This document shows, one piece after another, positions 7,401-15,031 of a stretch of DNA of 18,167 bases (position 1 is the stretch's first letter; each line of letters begins with the position of its first letter). The stretch is from NCBI GenBank assembly GCA_964587525.1, contig CAZPLZ010000061.1, forward strand, positions 1 through 18,167. The letters run 5' to 3'. Below the pieces are notes generated by a model. The model searched no databases, was not told the DNA's origin, and saw nothing but the letters and a program-made list of their open reading frames with translations. The position numbers and the translations under genes are program-made. The DNA comes from CAZPLZ01 sp964587525. GTDB taxonomy: Bacteria > Oederibacteriota > CAKKQC01.

Positions 7401-9834
7401 GGCCTTGCCTTCTTCCACCACGGTCACGCTTCAGTGGGATATCGTGGACGGTGCCTTGTGCTCCGTCCCGTCCACGTTCCCGGTCACCGGCTACCGGGTG
7501 TACCGGTCCACGAGCCCCGGCGCCGGATACCTGCCGGTGGCTACAACGATTAACTTCGACGCCACTAGCTACATTGACACGACTGTGACCGACGGAATCA
7601 CGTACTATTACGCCATCCGGTCATTCGACGACCAGACCCCGCCCAACGAGAGCATCGGATACACGTCGCCGTTTCCGCCGGACTATTCGCCTGAAGCTGA
7701 GACAACCCCCAGGGTGCCGGCTGGGCCTCCGTTCGCCTTAACGGTTCTTGGAGAACCCTATGAGCACCACGGCAAACTCGTGGTGTCCTGGATTGCCTCC
7801 GTTCCGGGCAGCCTTCCGGTGGTTGGGTATAACGTGTATCGTTCCATCACAGTGGGGGGGGCTGAAACCCTGGTGTTCATCTCCGGGGGTTCGGCCACGG
7901 CGTACCGAGATTCGCCGTTGACGGAGCTCCAGTTCTATTACTACCGGGTCGTGCCCGTGGAGGAGAAGGGATTTTTGGGCAACTGGGCGGCGGTGTCGGG
8001 CACGCCGGCCTCGGATGGTCACCTGGAGAATGTGCCGATCCCGCCCTCCGCTCCTACAATCACGCAGCTCACGCCGTCCGATAAGCAAATCGATCTCTGT
8101 TGGGATCCGCCGAGCGTGCGGGGCACTTTCCCGGTCACCACATACGAGATCTACCGGAGCTCTGGTGGGGTGCCGCAGTCCACCGTGTTCACGGTTAGCT
8201 GGACGGTGACATGCTTCACCGACACCGGCTCTGACCTGACGCCCTCAGGGCTCAGCAATGGTGTCACGTGGGCGTACCAGGTCAGGGCCTGCGACACCGA
8301 TGTTCCGCAGAACTGTGGGCCGTGGTCCAACACGACGACTGGTATCCCGTTCCAGGTTCCAAACCCGCCCACATCTCTGGTCACGCAGTCTGGGAATGGT
8401 CAACTGACCATTGCCTGGGCGGCGGCCGTGCCGACCACATATCCGATTGCCGGGTACAACCTGTATCGTGGGACAGTCTCAAATGGAGAGGGGGCGACAC
8501 CGATCAACGCGTCGTTGGTCATCGGCACGACGCATGTGGATATGGGCCTCGTGAACGGCGTGCCGTACTTCTACAAGATCGAGGCTGTGGACGGCAACGG
8601 GCACCCCTCTGTGCTTAGTGCAGAGGTGTCCGGGACCCCGGCTGCGCCACCGGGACAATCCCTGGTGTTTTCCGTGCTGCCAGGGAACAACATGACGATG
8701 CTCTCCTGGTCACCGGCCTCGGCAGGGACATTCTCGATTTCGGCATATCAGATCTTCCGGGCGACGTGTGCGACGTGCCCGGGTGCGTTCCTCAAGAGCA
8801 TAGACGTGACGGTCACGCGATATACCGATGTCGGACTTCAGGACGCGAATTGGTACTACTACCGGGTCCGGGCGGTCGACACAGATTTAAATGCGGGAAT
8901 GTTGACTGCCACCAGGAGTGGCCAGCCTCTCACGAGCATTGTGAACCCTCCGCTGGACCTCGTGACGTTAACGGACATGGTGACCGGCTTCGTCACGTTA
9001 ACCTGGAGCCCGCCGGAGTTTACAGGATCTCCAACAGGCGGCCCCGTCGCCGAATACGTCGTTTTGCGCGCGGACTGTACCACGTGCGCCTACAGCACAT
9101 CCTTCTACGTCGCCAGTTCAGCCTCCGTGTTCACCGACACGACGATCACGAACGGGATCACCTATGTGTACGCGGTGCAGTCCGTCAATGCTGCGCTCGA
9201 GGTGAGCAGTATTATTTCAGGCCGCAATGTGGTCGTCGCTTCAACCTGTTTGGTGCCCGGCGCTCCGGGGAAGTTCGCGGCCGTGGCCGGCGACGGAGCC
9301 GTCACCCTGAGCTGGCAAGCGCCCGCCAGCACATGTCCGATCTTGATGTATCACGTTTATCGAAGTGTGAATGGGGGTGGATTCCCGCCACCCTCGGCCC
9401 CCACGGCCTCGGTCACGAATTTGTCCTACACTGACTCCGGGTTGGTCAAGGGGAACACGTATCAGTACCAAGTGAGGGCCGAAAACGCTGCGGGGAAGGG
9501 ACCACCCGCTACCGTTGCCTACGCCCCGAATACGGTCTATCTCTCTCAGAACGTTTTCGCGCCCCTGCGCGGGGAGCGGGTTAACGTGTGGTACACCCTG
9601 GAGAAGACCGCCGATGTCACCATCGGCATCTACACCGTGGCGGGGATGCTCATCTACGAGTATCGGCAGCCCAATGTCCCGGCTGGTCAAACACTCGAGA
9701 TGGCGGGGCCGGACGGCTTACCCGGCTGGGACGGAAAGACTCCCGATGGCCGGTCTGTGGCTTCCGGCGTCTATCTCATCCGGATCGAGGCCGGAGATTT
9801 CAAAAAACTTGTGAAGGTCATCGTGCTTAAATGA
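4411..9834 (+). CDS. Giant secreted protein: ~13 fibronectin type III domains plus FlgD-like C-terminal (sorting-type) domain
   Basis: The frame is open from TTG 4351, with ATG at 4369 and 4411. ATG 4411 gives a textbook signal peptide ending LLAEGVHA/VPT, so it is preferred (1807 residues). The N-terminal ~370 residues are beta-rich and hold a five-cysteine cluster (CPGCKGSGC...C...C, 4837-4899). Then come about 13 FN3 modules, starting near 5527, 5884, 6175, 6481, 6787, 7060, 7360, 7717, 8035, 8359, 8647, 8944 and 9250. Most show P-x-x-P-x-x-L, a Trp in strand B, Y-x-(V/I)-(Y/F)-R and Y-x-Y-x-V-x-A. Four carry a CxxC after YxxxR. The last ~98 residues (from about 9538) form a FlgD-like Ig domain (GWDGKTPDGRSVASGVYLIRIEAG...KKLVKVIVLK) like the C-terminal domains of type IX secretion cargo. 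The downstream PorV homologue is coupled by ATGA. It is probably a cell-surface adhesin or scaffold; the ligand is unknown. Confidence 0.85.
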   Translation: MKAPACNHRLALWGGVLCYLLLAEGVHAVPTQLFFRSDGENVNLRLETTAPASAEAAQTLLAGPRDQCLVEDYPDTTGAKGIQIYRFVTPEGWSKDPGLNQVNFEFWGGLKTGGVSFAQLTLRVTIEDALDGATWIEQMGATCPGCKGSGCSGSDCTLNSAGCIVKFNREAGGNILTGSSVSGSMGALRITIAIGSTITVEVWNAAGSGEGSFYSDDTNVSWIKVPYAKDNFSIWGSISPQHVSSGVESTLNYVLDNTHAAAPDITQLDIEIPGGLPGSEFFQNVDRITVGHAFNSINVTQATGSADGTLSIDFSGSPVTKGEVVTISFTTTAPGTSIKTIKWDATANPATGNFSLSEKNPDSLYTAVFDLPADPTLTSVNAANTASGGGQIQITWDGPDPDQFGTTAYRVFRGLTAEGPMSLLATVPPDASPSTGPSSWRPVTTLVTQNIGLSFTDTPLTNGDLRCYAIKSVNPVGESGFSLALCATAYAAPGAPNSITALVANTRVELAWTPSVPGDPFGLDIYEIHRSTCSTCAFSLETTVSFSSSVYINTGLSDGTRYRYKVRALDTQGNPGAFSVEESGQPAVNPPAGLTALYDDVLSGVTLQWQTSIKNVFQLTAYNIFRSTCSTCALSMLNPPGTLFNAAATVYTDTTVSRAKLYFYAVSALSEEGGAPSFTEGAMTSTVKILTPPATPTALTVLPVAGLALYTEWSTLPNLQGEVGGYNVYRSTYPGTLPLDLVAIRSPQSTTSYPDSIGLALGQRYHYRVSAFYTLGGESSGSALSSTVYGVVEPDKPTGLTGQGANNVVRLSWADLRPGQEVDLYQIYRATTSTGGFVSLATFSGTYYDDTGVINGTAYFYQVSADNWGGEGLKASTLGIIPFDPPSTPGTLTVFSGPQQLLLEWGPSTPTTYPIEGYEVFRSAVSGAETYLTLVTGDTTSVYLDTSFTPPDNGTEFFYTVRARDNQGFTSLDSNEASAIPAIPPCPPSTLVALPSAALPSSTTVTLQWDIVDGALCSVPSTFPVTGYRVYRSTSPGAGYLPVATTINFDATSYIDTTVTDGITYYYAIRSFDDQTPPNESIGYTSPFPPDYSPEAETTPRVPAGPPFALTVLGEPYEHHGKLVVSWIASVPGSLPVVGYNVYRSITVGGAETLVFISGGSATAYRDSPLTELQFYYYRVVPVEEKGFLGNWAAVSGTPASDGHLENVPIPPSAPTITQLTPSDKQIDLCWDPPSVRGTFPVTTYEIYRSSGGVPQSTVFTVSWTVTCFTDTGSDLTPSGLSNGVTWAYQVRACDTDVPQNCGPWSNTTTGIPFQVPNPPTSLVTQSGNGQLTIAWAAAVPTTYPIAGYNLYRGTVSNGEGATPINASLVIGTTHVDMGLVNGVPYFYKIEAVDGNGHPSVLSAEVSGTPAAPPGQSLVFSVLPGNNMTMLSWSPASAGTFSISAYQIFRATCATCPGAFLKSIDVTVTRYTDVGLQDANWYYYRVRAVDTDLNAGMLTATRSGQPLTSIVNPPLDLVTLTDMVTGFVTLTWSPPEFTGSPTGGPVAEYVVLRADCTTCAYSTSFYVASSASVFTDTTITNGITYVYAVQSVNAALEVSSIISGRNVVVASTCLVPGAPGKFAAVAGDGAVTLSWQAPASTCPILMYHVYRSVNGGGFPPPSAPTASVTNLSYTDSGLVKGNTYQYQVRAENAAGKGPPATVAYAPNTVYLSQNVFAPLRGERVNVWYTLEKTADVTIGIYTVAGMLIYEYRQPNVPAGQTLEMAGPDGLPGWDGKTPDGRSVASGVYLIRIEAGDFKKLVKVIVLK

Positions 9835-11303
9835 CACGAAGACATTTTCGAGGAAAGGGGGGAGCATGCTGCGCGATCCTGCTTGCCATCGTGTGCCTTC
9901 TGCCGTGCAGGAGCGCACACGCGGCGGGGGCTGGCTCCTCCGGGGCGGAGTTCCTCCGCGTCGCCATGGGGGCGCGAGCGGCCGCCCTGGGAGAAAACTT
10001 CGTGGGGCTGGCGGACGATGTGACCGCGGTCGCCTGGAATCCGGCCGGGCTGGGGCAGTTGAAGAAGATCGAGCTGTCCGCCATGCACCTCTCGTATCTG
10101 GGTGACATCTCGTATGAATTCCTCGCGGCCTCTTACCCGTTTGGGAAGTGGGGATCGCTGGCAGTGTCAGGGGTGTACATGAACATCAAGCCGTTTGACT
10201 CCACGCCACCGGGCTTCAACGCAGCCAAGGGCACGGCGGCTGATGGCATGGCCGCCATCTCCTGGGGCGGGCCGTTCAAACCGCTGCTCCCTGGCTATCC
10301 GGACTACCACAACGTGTATTACGGCATCACCGGGAAGTTTATCTACCGGAAGTTGGGGGGATACCAGGCCGCCGGGGGGACGCCGCAGACCTTCACGGCT
10401 ACCGCTGGCGCGGCGGACCTCGGAATTTTTTATAAGATGCCGCCGGAGGTGCTGAAGGATCTCTCCTTAGGGATCTCGGTCCAGAATATTGGTTCTACCT
10501 TAACCTTCCTGGGGGATGAGGCTGACGCGCTGCCTTTGGCCGTGCGCGCTGGCCTCGGCTGGCGGGCTTGGGATCAATCCTGGCTGCGCGCCATCGTGCT
10601 GGCGGACGTCATCAAGCCTGTGGATCCGGACGGGGGAAAGTTTGAATCCGGGACCTGGGGCGGGGCCGGCCTGGAAGTGACCGTGAGGGATATGCTGGCG
10701 CTGCGCTTCGGGGTCCGTTCCGGGCTGGATGGCACCCGGGTGGTAGGGGGCGCGGGTCTCTTGTACCACGGGATCAGCCTGGATTACGCCTTCATCCCGC
10801 TGGGGGATTCTAACAGCGTCTTTTCCCCAGGGTTCAGCAACGGGCACCGGTTCGGGATGACCGTGAAACTGGGTGTGGCGCAGCGAAAGAAGGTGGCGCG
10901 CAAGCGGCCTGTGGCTATGGCGGCTGCCCGGCCTGCTGCAGCAGTCAAAGCGGCTAAGGCAAGTCCGCCTGCCCCCAAAAAGCTGCGTGTCGCCGAGGCA
11001 GCCGAAGTGGCTAAGCCGGTCCTGCCTGCTCCCAAGAAGCTGCGCGCTGTCCCGCGGGAGGGCCGCGGGGCGAGGCTCACCTGGGACCCCGTTGAGAGGG
11101 CTGCGGGGTATGACATCTACTACCGCTACACTGGCGAAGGGAGGAAGGCATGGAGAAGGGCCACCGCTTCGCCGGTCAAATCAACACGTGTTACCTTGAA
11201 GGGGCTGCGCCTTAAGTCCTACGACTTCACGGTCGTCACGGTGAACAGTGATGGCAAGGGTGGCAAAGGAACTCGTCCCAGGAAGGTCACCGTCAAGTTG
11301 TGA
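9831..11303 (+). CDS. PorV/PorQ-family (UPF0164) outer-membrane protein with C-terminal FN3 domain
   Basis: The 490-residue protein has a signal peptide ending CRSAHA/AGA. The family hallmark follows: GAEFLRVAMGARAAALGENFVGLADDVTAVAWNPAGL (residues ~38-73), then alternating beta strands to about residue 347 ending GHRFGMTVKLGVAQ, as expected for a FadL-like barrel. Residues ~350-404 are a low-complexity Lys/Ala/Pro linker with two PAPKKLR copies. Residues ~405-490 form one FN3 domain (ARLTWDPVERAAGYDIYYRY...LKSYDFTVVTVNSDG). In type IX secretion PorV receives cargo at the outer membrane and hands it to the attachment machinery. Family members outside Bacteroidota are less well understood. The ATG overlaps the stop of the FN3 cargo gene (ATGA), a strong hint of paired function. 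The FN3 tail is unusual for the family and might contact the FN3 cargo (inference). Confidence 0.85.
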   Translation: MTRRHFRGKGGACCAILLAIVCLLPCRSAHAAGAGSSGAEFLRVAMGARAAALGENFVGLADDVTAVAWNPAGLGQLKKIELSAMHLSYLGDISYEFLAASYPFGKWGSLAVSGVYMNIKPFDSTPPGFNAAKGTAADGMAAISWGGPFKPLLPGYPDYHNVYYGITGKFIYRKLGGYQAAGGTPQTFTATAGAADLGIFYKMPPEVLKDLSLGISVQNIGSTLTFLGDEADALPLAVRAGLGWRAWDQSWLRAIVLADVIKPVDPDGGKFESGTWGGAGLEVTVRDMLALRFGVRSGLDGTRVVGGAGLLYHGISLDYAFIPLGDSNSVFSPGFSNGHRFGMTVKLGVAQRKKVARKRPVAMAAARPAAAVKAAKASPPAPKKLRVAEAAEVAKPVLPAPKKLRAVPREGRGARLTWDPVERAAGYDIYYRYTGEGRKAWRRATASPVKSTRVTLKGLRLKSYDFTVVTVNSDGKGGKGTRPRKVTVKL

Positions 11304-12187
11304 TCAACAACAAACTCGGCGTCGTTCATCCACAGCTCTACCCCCAGGTCATGTCCGGGGAAGGCCCGGTTGTGGAAACCGCGGGCGCCATCGCGGCTGC
11401 CAATGACCTCAACGTGATCGAGGTCGCCCATGTCCGGGATGAGCTGACCCGGGCGCGGCTGAAGGTGTTGATCGCCTCCGGCGGGATGAACGTCATCTTC
11501 AACGCGCAACCCTCCATTTTGAAGCACCAATGGGATCTCAATGCGGAAGCCGAGTCCGCTCGTGCCGAGGCGATCGCGGCTTTAAGGCAACTGATGGATG
11601 AAGCGCAGTTTCTGGGGGCAAAGCTGTTCACGGTGATGAGCGGGCCTGACCCCGCCCCGGACAAGCGTTCACCTGCCCGGGGCTGGCTGGTGGAATCCCT
11701 GGTCAGGCTCTGCGATGAGGGAGGGAAGTTGGGGCTTGTGGTTTCGTTGGAGCTGTATGACCGCGAGGTGGAGCACAAACGGCTGATCGGTCCGGTGGCT
11801 GAAGCGGTGGAGGTGGCCAAGCAGATCCGCCGCGACAACTTCGGGCTGACCCTGGACCTCGCCCATCTGGTGCTGCTGAAGGAGCGCGTGGTGGAGGCAG
11901 TCTCCGCGGCTCGGCATTACCTTGTCCACGCGCAGCTCTCCAACTGCGTTCAAGCCGAGGACCATCCCGCCCGGGGCGATCAGCATCCGGCGTTTGGCAC
12001 GGAGGGGAGTCTGGTGGACGTTCAGGTGGTGGCCGAGTTCTTACGGGCGCTTGAGAAATACGGGTTCTACAAAAGAGCCAACGGCGGCTGGCTGACCTTG
12101 GAAGTGCGCCCGCGCGAGGAAGAGTACTCCGCGGTGGTGCTGGCCGGCGCCCTCCGCATGCTCGCCGAGGCCCGCAGCCGCCTCTAA
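11300..12187 (+). CDS. Sugar-phosphate isomerase/epimerase-like TIM barrel (AP endonuclease 2 superfamily)
   Basis: The 295-residue soluble protein has the xylose isomerase-like TIM-barrel pattern. Residues suited to the divalent-metal site lie in the expected strands: Glu151 (VVSLELYDRE), Asp186 (LTLDLAHL), His210 (YLVHAQLSN) and Glu268 (WLTLEVRP). Members isomerise or epimerise sugars and related compounds, or act as endonuclease IV. The lack of endonuclease IV signatures favours a sugar enzyme, but the substrate cannot be told. The start GTG 11300 overlaps the PorV stop (GTGA), so it is the last gene of the surface operon. A role in making a sugar for the glycan handled by the upstream ligase-type protein is possible but speculative. 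An AGGAAGG lies 13 nt upstream, rather far for a ribosome-binding site, so coupling probably drives initiation. Confidence 0.75.
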   Translation: MINNKLGVVHPQLYPQVMSGEGPVVETAGAIAAANDLNVIEVAHVRDELTRARLKVLIASGGMNVIFNAQPSILKHQWDLNAEAESARAEAIAALRQLMDEAQFLGAKLFTVMSGPDPAPDKRSPARGWLVESLVRLCDEGGKLGLVVSLELYDREVEHKRLIGPVAEAVEVAKQIRRDNFGLTLDLAHLVLLKERVVEAVSAARHYLVHAQLSNCVQAEDHPARGDQHPAFGTEGSLVDVQVVAEFLRALEKYGFYKRANGGWLTLEVRPREEEYSAVVLAGALRMLAEARSRL

Positions 12188-12195
12188 TTTTCGAG

Positions 12196-12413
12196 TGTCG
12201 CTGGGCGAGGTGAGGCTGAGCAGGCGCTCTGCCGACCGCTTCGGAGTCGCCCTTCGACTCGCTCCGCTCGCTCAGGGCGACGGAGAATGCGCGGCCACGG
12301 TGCCGAGGCCGCCGCAGGTGGCCGAGGCGAGCGCAAGGTCGGCAGCGCAGCGCGCCGGGCCTCGGTGGGGAACCGGCGCGCGTGCCTGTGAAGCCCCACC
12401 TCGCCCAGCGACA
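12196..12413. repeat. 218-bp structured element with terminal inverted repeats at convergent operon ends
   Basis: TGTCGCTGGGCGAGGTG (12196-12212) is repeated as a perfect inverted copy at 12397-12413. After one mismatch four more pairs extend the arms to 12217/12392. Inside are GTCGCCCT/AGGGCGAC (12246-12253 with 12274-12281), CTGCCGACC/GGTCGGCAG (12229-12237 with 12337-12345) and CCGAGGCC/GGCCTCGG (12303-12310 with 12358-12365). It fills most of the 253-nt space between the two converging operons, starting 9 nt after a stop codon. No protein-like frame is evident. It could be a MITE-like or REP-like insertion, or a large bidirectional transcription stop. No target-site duplication was identified. 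Confidence 0.65.
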
Positions 12414-12440
12414 AGCGCTACTTTTTGGCTGATGAGCAGG

Positions 12441-13328
12441 CTACAACGAGCGTTGATCTAGGGCGAAGAGGAGCAAGAGTGCCGGCAGATAGATCATCGA
12501 GGCCGTGAACACCCACCGCGCCGCTTGCGTCGAGCGGTCAAACGCAAAGCGGAAATTGAGGAGGAAGAACAGGAACCCCAGCGTGACCGCCCCGATCAGG
12601 TAGAGCTTGCCGGTCGTATCGAAGTACGCGGGCAGCAGGCTGGCCGCAATGAGGAGGGATCCGTACACGCAGATCCGCAGAGCGGTCCGGCGGCCATCGG
12701 GATCCGGCGCTGGGAGCATGCGCCAGCCGACGTTCGCGTAGTCCTCCCGGTTCAGCCAGGCGATCGAGATGAAGTGCGGGATCTGCCAGAGGAACTGGAT
12801 GAGGAACAGGACCCCGGCTCCCCAGCCGACCGTTCCCGCCGAGGCTGCCCACCCGATGACCGGCGGCAGCGCGCCCGGGATCGCGCCCACCAGCAGGCAG
12901 TGCTCCGTCCGGTGCTTGAGCGGGCTGTAGGCAAAGAGATACAGGCCGGTGGTGAGGATCGTCAGACCGGCGGAGAGCAGGTTCACCTTGACCGCAAGCC
13001 AGAGACATCCCAGCGCGAACGTCGCCAGCCCGAACCACAGGGCGTGGCCAGGAGTGATCCGGCCTGCGGGAATCGGCCGGACTCGGGTACGGCGCATCCG
13101 GGCGTCGTCCTGGCGCTCGATCAGCATGTTGAGTGCGGCGGTGCCCCCGCACGCCAGTCCCACCCCGGCGAGCGTGTGCAGCCATTGGGAGAGGTTCAGC
13201 TCTCCGGTGTGACCAGCCCAGAAGCCGGCGGTGGCCGTGGCCATCACCATGAGCGTGATCTCAGGCTTCGTGAGCGTCAGGTAGTCCATCGCCCAGGTGA
13301 GGGGCCGCGAGCAGGCGGAGTCAGACAC
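12441..13328 (-). CDS. ctaB: Protoheme IX farnesyltransferase (haem O synthase)
   Basis: This UbiA-family polytopic membrane enzyme joins a farnesyl group to haem B to make haem O, the precursor of haem A. The 295 residues match the family length. The first Asp/Glu motif is NMLIERQDDARMRRT (residues 67-81), followed by VRPIPAGR, and the second conserved region is YSPLKHRTEHCLLVGAIPGA (134-153) with LPPVIGW. The first acidic residue is Glu where many bacterial enzymes have Asp, as also seen in COX10-type proteins. The start GTG 13328 overlaps the end of ctaA by 8 nt, so it is coupled to it and is the last gene of the oxidase operon. A Met at residue 14 is an alternative start. Confidence 0.95.
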   Translation of the reverse strand: MSDSACSRPLTWAMDYLTLTKPEITLMVMATATAGFWAGHTGELNLSQWLHTLAGVGLACGGTAALNMLIERQDDARMRRTRVRPIPAGRITPGHALWFGLATFALGCLWLAVKVNLLSAGLTILTTGLYLFAYSPLKHRTEHCLLVGAIPGALPPVIGWAASAGTVGWGAGVLFLIQFLWQIPHFISIAWLNREDYANVGWRMLPAPDPDGRRTALRICVYGSLLIAASLLPAYFDTTGKLYLIGAVTLGFLFFLLNFRFAFDRSTQAARWVFTASMIYLPALLLLFALDQRSL

Positions 13329-14283
13329 GGAACGATTTTAAGGTGATCGTGAAGCAGCCTGCGAACAGCAGGCCCGCACCGCCGACATGCGCGGCGGTGG
13401 TCAGGACGGGGAGACGGTGCCAGACGGAAAACGCGCCCAGGGAGGCCTGGAACAACACGATGAGGGGCAGGCCGATGGCCGCCTGATGGAGCAGCGGAAC
13501 CGTTTTCCGGCGTTTCCATGCTGCGGACGCCGCGGCTAGGACGAGGAGCACGACAGCCAGCGCGCCGGCGCGGTGAGCGAAATTAACCTGCTCGCTGAAT
13601 GTGTTGAGGGGAGGAATGAGGCGCCCGTTGGACAGGGGGAAATCCGGGAACGCCAAACCCGCCCCGTGGTGTCGCATGACCGCGCCCAGCAGGATCTGGA
13701 GATAGACCGCCGCGGTGGTGATGATGAAGAGACGGCGGACAAGGTCAGGGAGCGGCCGGGCGGGTGTCGCCATCCAGGCGGGACTGGTCACCGCCGCCAC
13801 GCCGCAGATGAGGGCGAAGAAGATCTGCGCCAGGCCTGCGTGACTGATCGAGACAGCCCGCGGAAGTTGCAACAGGACGGTCGCGCCGCCCAACAGCGCT
13901 TGAACGATCACGGCGGTCATGGCCGCCGCGACGAGAATGCAGACTGAGCGGCGGGGCTTGAGACCGGCGGCTCCACCGCTGAAGCGCAGCCGCAGGATCC
14001 AGACGGTCAGCACGAGGGTGAGGATGAGCACCGTGCCGGCGATCAGCCGGTGCGAGTGCTCGTAGAGGACACCGCCCTCCATTTTGGGAAACAGGGTTCC
14101 AAATGACAATGGCCAGTCAGGAACGGACAAGCCCGAGCCGGTACTGGTCACCAGCCCTCCGGCGATGAGCAGGATCAACGCGGCAGCGGCCGTGGCCTGG
14201 GCCAGCCGGTGCAGCCCCACGGGCGGGCCGGTGGCCTGGTCAGGTGGCGTGGTACGTGAACTGGATCGTTTGCGTCTCGCCAT
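13321..14283 (-). CDS. ctaA: Haem A synthase (COX15/CtaA)
   Basis: This polytopic membrane enzyme oxidises the C8 methyl group of haem O to a formyl group, giving haem A for the aa3 oxidase. The 320 residues show the internal duplication of the family: GSGLSVPDWPLSFG (49-62) is mirrored by GAGLAFPDFPLSNG (207-220). The haem-ligand histidines are present in EHSHR (75-79), SISHAGLAQ (H148), NFAHRAG (H237) and TAAHVGGAG (H299). There is no cysteine pair in the first external loop, unlike Bacillus CtaA. The annotated ATG 14283 overlaps the upstream lipoprotein gene by 44 nt. GTG 14220 would remove the overlap and still keep all conserved parts, so the start is uncertain. It lies between the cupredoxin gene and ctaB in the same operon. 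Confidence 0.95.
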   Translation of the reverse strand: MARRKRSSSRTTPPDQATGPPVGLHRLAQATAAAALILLIAGGLVTSTGSGLSVPDWPLSFGTLFPKMEGGVLYEHSHRLIAGTVLILTLVLTVWILRLRFSGGAAGLKPRRSVCILVAAAMTAVIVQALLGGATVLLQLPRAVSISHAGLAQIFFALICGVAAVTSPAWMATPARPLPDLVRRLFIITTAAVYLQILLGAVMRHHGAGLAFPDFPLSNGRLIPPLNTFSEQVNFAHRAGALAVVLLVLAAASAAWKRRKTVPLLHQAAIGLPLIVLFQASLGAFSVWHRLPVLTTAAHVGGAGLLFAGCFTITLKSFRV

Positions 14284-15031
14284 CTTTGACCGTCACCCGC
14301 CTGGTTTGCGTCCCATACGTTTCATGCCAGGCTTCGATGAGGTAGGTCCCGTCCGGCAGTCCCTTGAGATAGAAGCCCCCGCTGTCCCCCGTGACGGAAT
14401 AGAACGGGTGCGTGAGCACGCCGGCGTAACAGATCATCCAGGAATGGACATCACACTTGATTTTGACCATGATCTCCGGCGCTGCAAAGGAGCGCTTAAC
14501 CGACCAAGGTTTGGGCCGCCCAGGCATGCCGAGATTGAACCCGCGTGATTTCTTGGGAAGCGCGTGCAGGTTGTGCAGCACGGTATCGCTGTTCACGAGT
14601 TCAAGTGGCTGCCCCACCTGCACGCCAAAGACATGCGGGACAAAGGTGCAGCCGTTCTGGTCCAGCCGCACCGGTTCAGGGGGCGGTGGATACCTTCTCT
14701 GCGGGAGGCCTTCTTTCACATAGACGAAGACATTGCGCAAACTCCCGTCGGAATTGACCACGACATCTTCATGATAGGCGCCTTGGGGATGTTTGGCGCG
14801 GCAGGCGGCCTCGGTCATCTTTATTTTCACCGGGCGCGGGGGCGTTCCTTTGAGAAACACCTGTCCTGCGATTGAAACGTTGTCCGGGATGACAAACGGC
14901 GCCGGTTCTTTTTGGCATCCGGCGAGGGCTATGACGAGCAGGCTATGAACGAAAGTGAGGGGGGCTGGCCAGCTTCGAATTGGAGATGTACGGGAGACGT
15001 TAGGGCGCGGGGGTACGGTTTCGGTCCACAA
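14240..15031 (-). CDS. Cupredoxin-like lipoprotein with carboxypeptidase regulatory-like C-terminal domain
   Basis: A hydrophobic segment ends in a lipobox LALAGC-like site (IALAG/C, Cys39 by this start), so the protein is probably a lipoprotein facing the periplasm. Residues ~50-205 form a plastocyanin-like fold with a complete type 1 copper set: His153 in HNLH, then CDVHSWM giving Cys193, His196 and Met199. Residues ~210-263 (VTGDSGGFYLKGLPDGTYLIEAWHE) are a carboxypeptidase regulatory-like beta sandwich. Similar proteins are found beside cytochrome oxidase genes in several phyla, and may deliver copper or carry electrons; neither is shown here. The start is a problem: no ATG or GTG is in frame before the signal. 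TTG 15031 is the only common start and has GGAGG directly against it with no spacer. It overlaps the upstream gene by 32 nt. Confidence 0.8.
   Translation of the reverse strand: MWTETVPPRPNVSRTSPIRSWPAPLTFVHSLLVIALAGCQKEPAPFVIPDNVSIAGQVFLKGTPPRPVKIKMTEAACRAKHPQGAYHEDVVVNSDGSLRNVFVYVKEGLPQRRYPPPPEPVRLDQNGCTFVPHVFGVQVGQPLELVNSDTVLHNLHALPKKSRGFNLGMPGRPKPWSVKRSFAAPEIMVKIKCDVHSWMICYAGVLTHPFYSVTGDSGGFYLKGLPDGTYLIEAWHETYGTQTRRVTVKDGETQTIQFTYHAT

Noticed and set aside
8766..9434. Plus-strand frame of 222 codons inside the FN3 gene
   Set aside because: It lies in another frame of the well-supported FN3 protein and is rich in Arg, Gly and His with no recognisable pattern.
12525..13346. Long plus-strand frame of 273 codons opposite ctaB
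   Set aside because: It is highly charged, low in hydrophobic residues and lies fully antisense to a clear ctaB; typical of GC-rich shadow frames.
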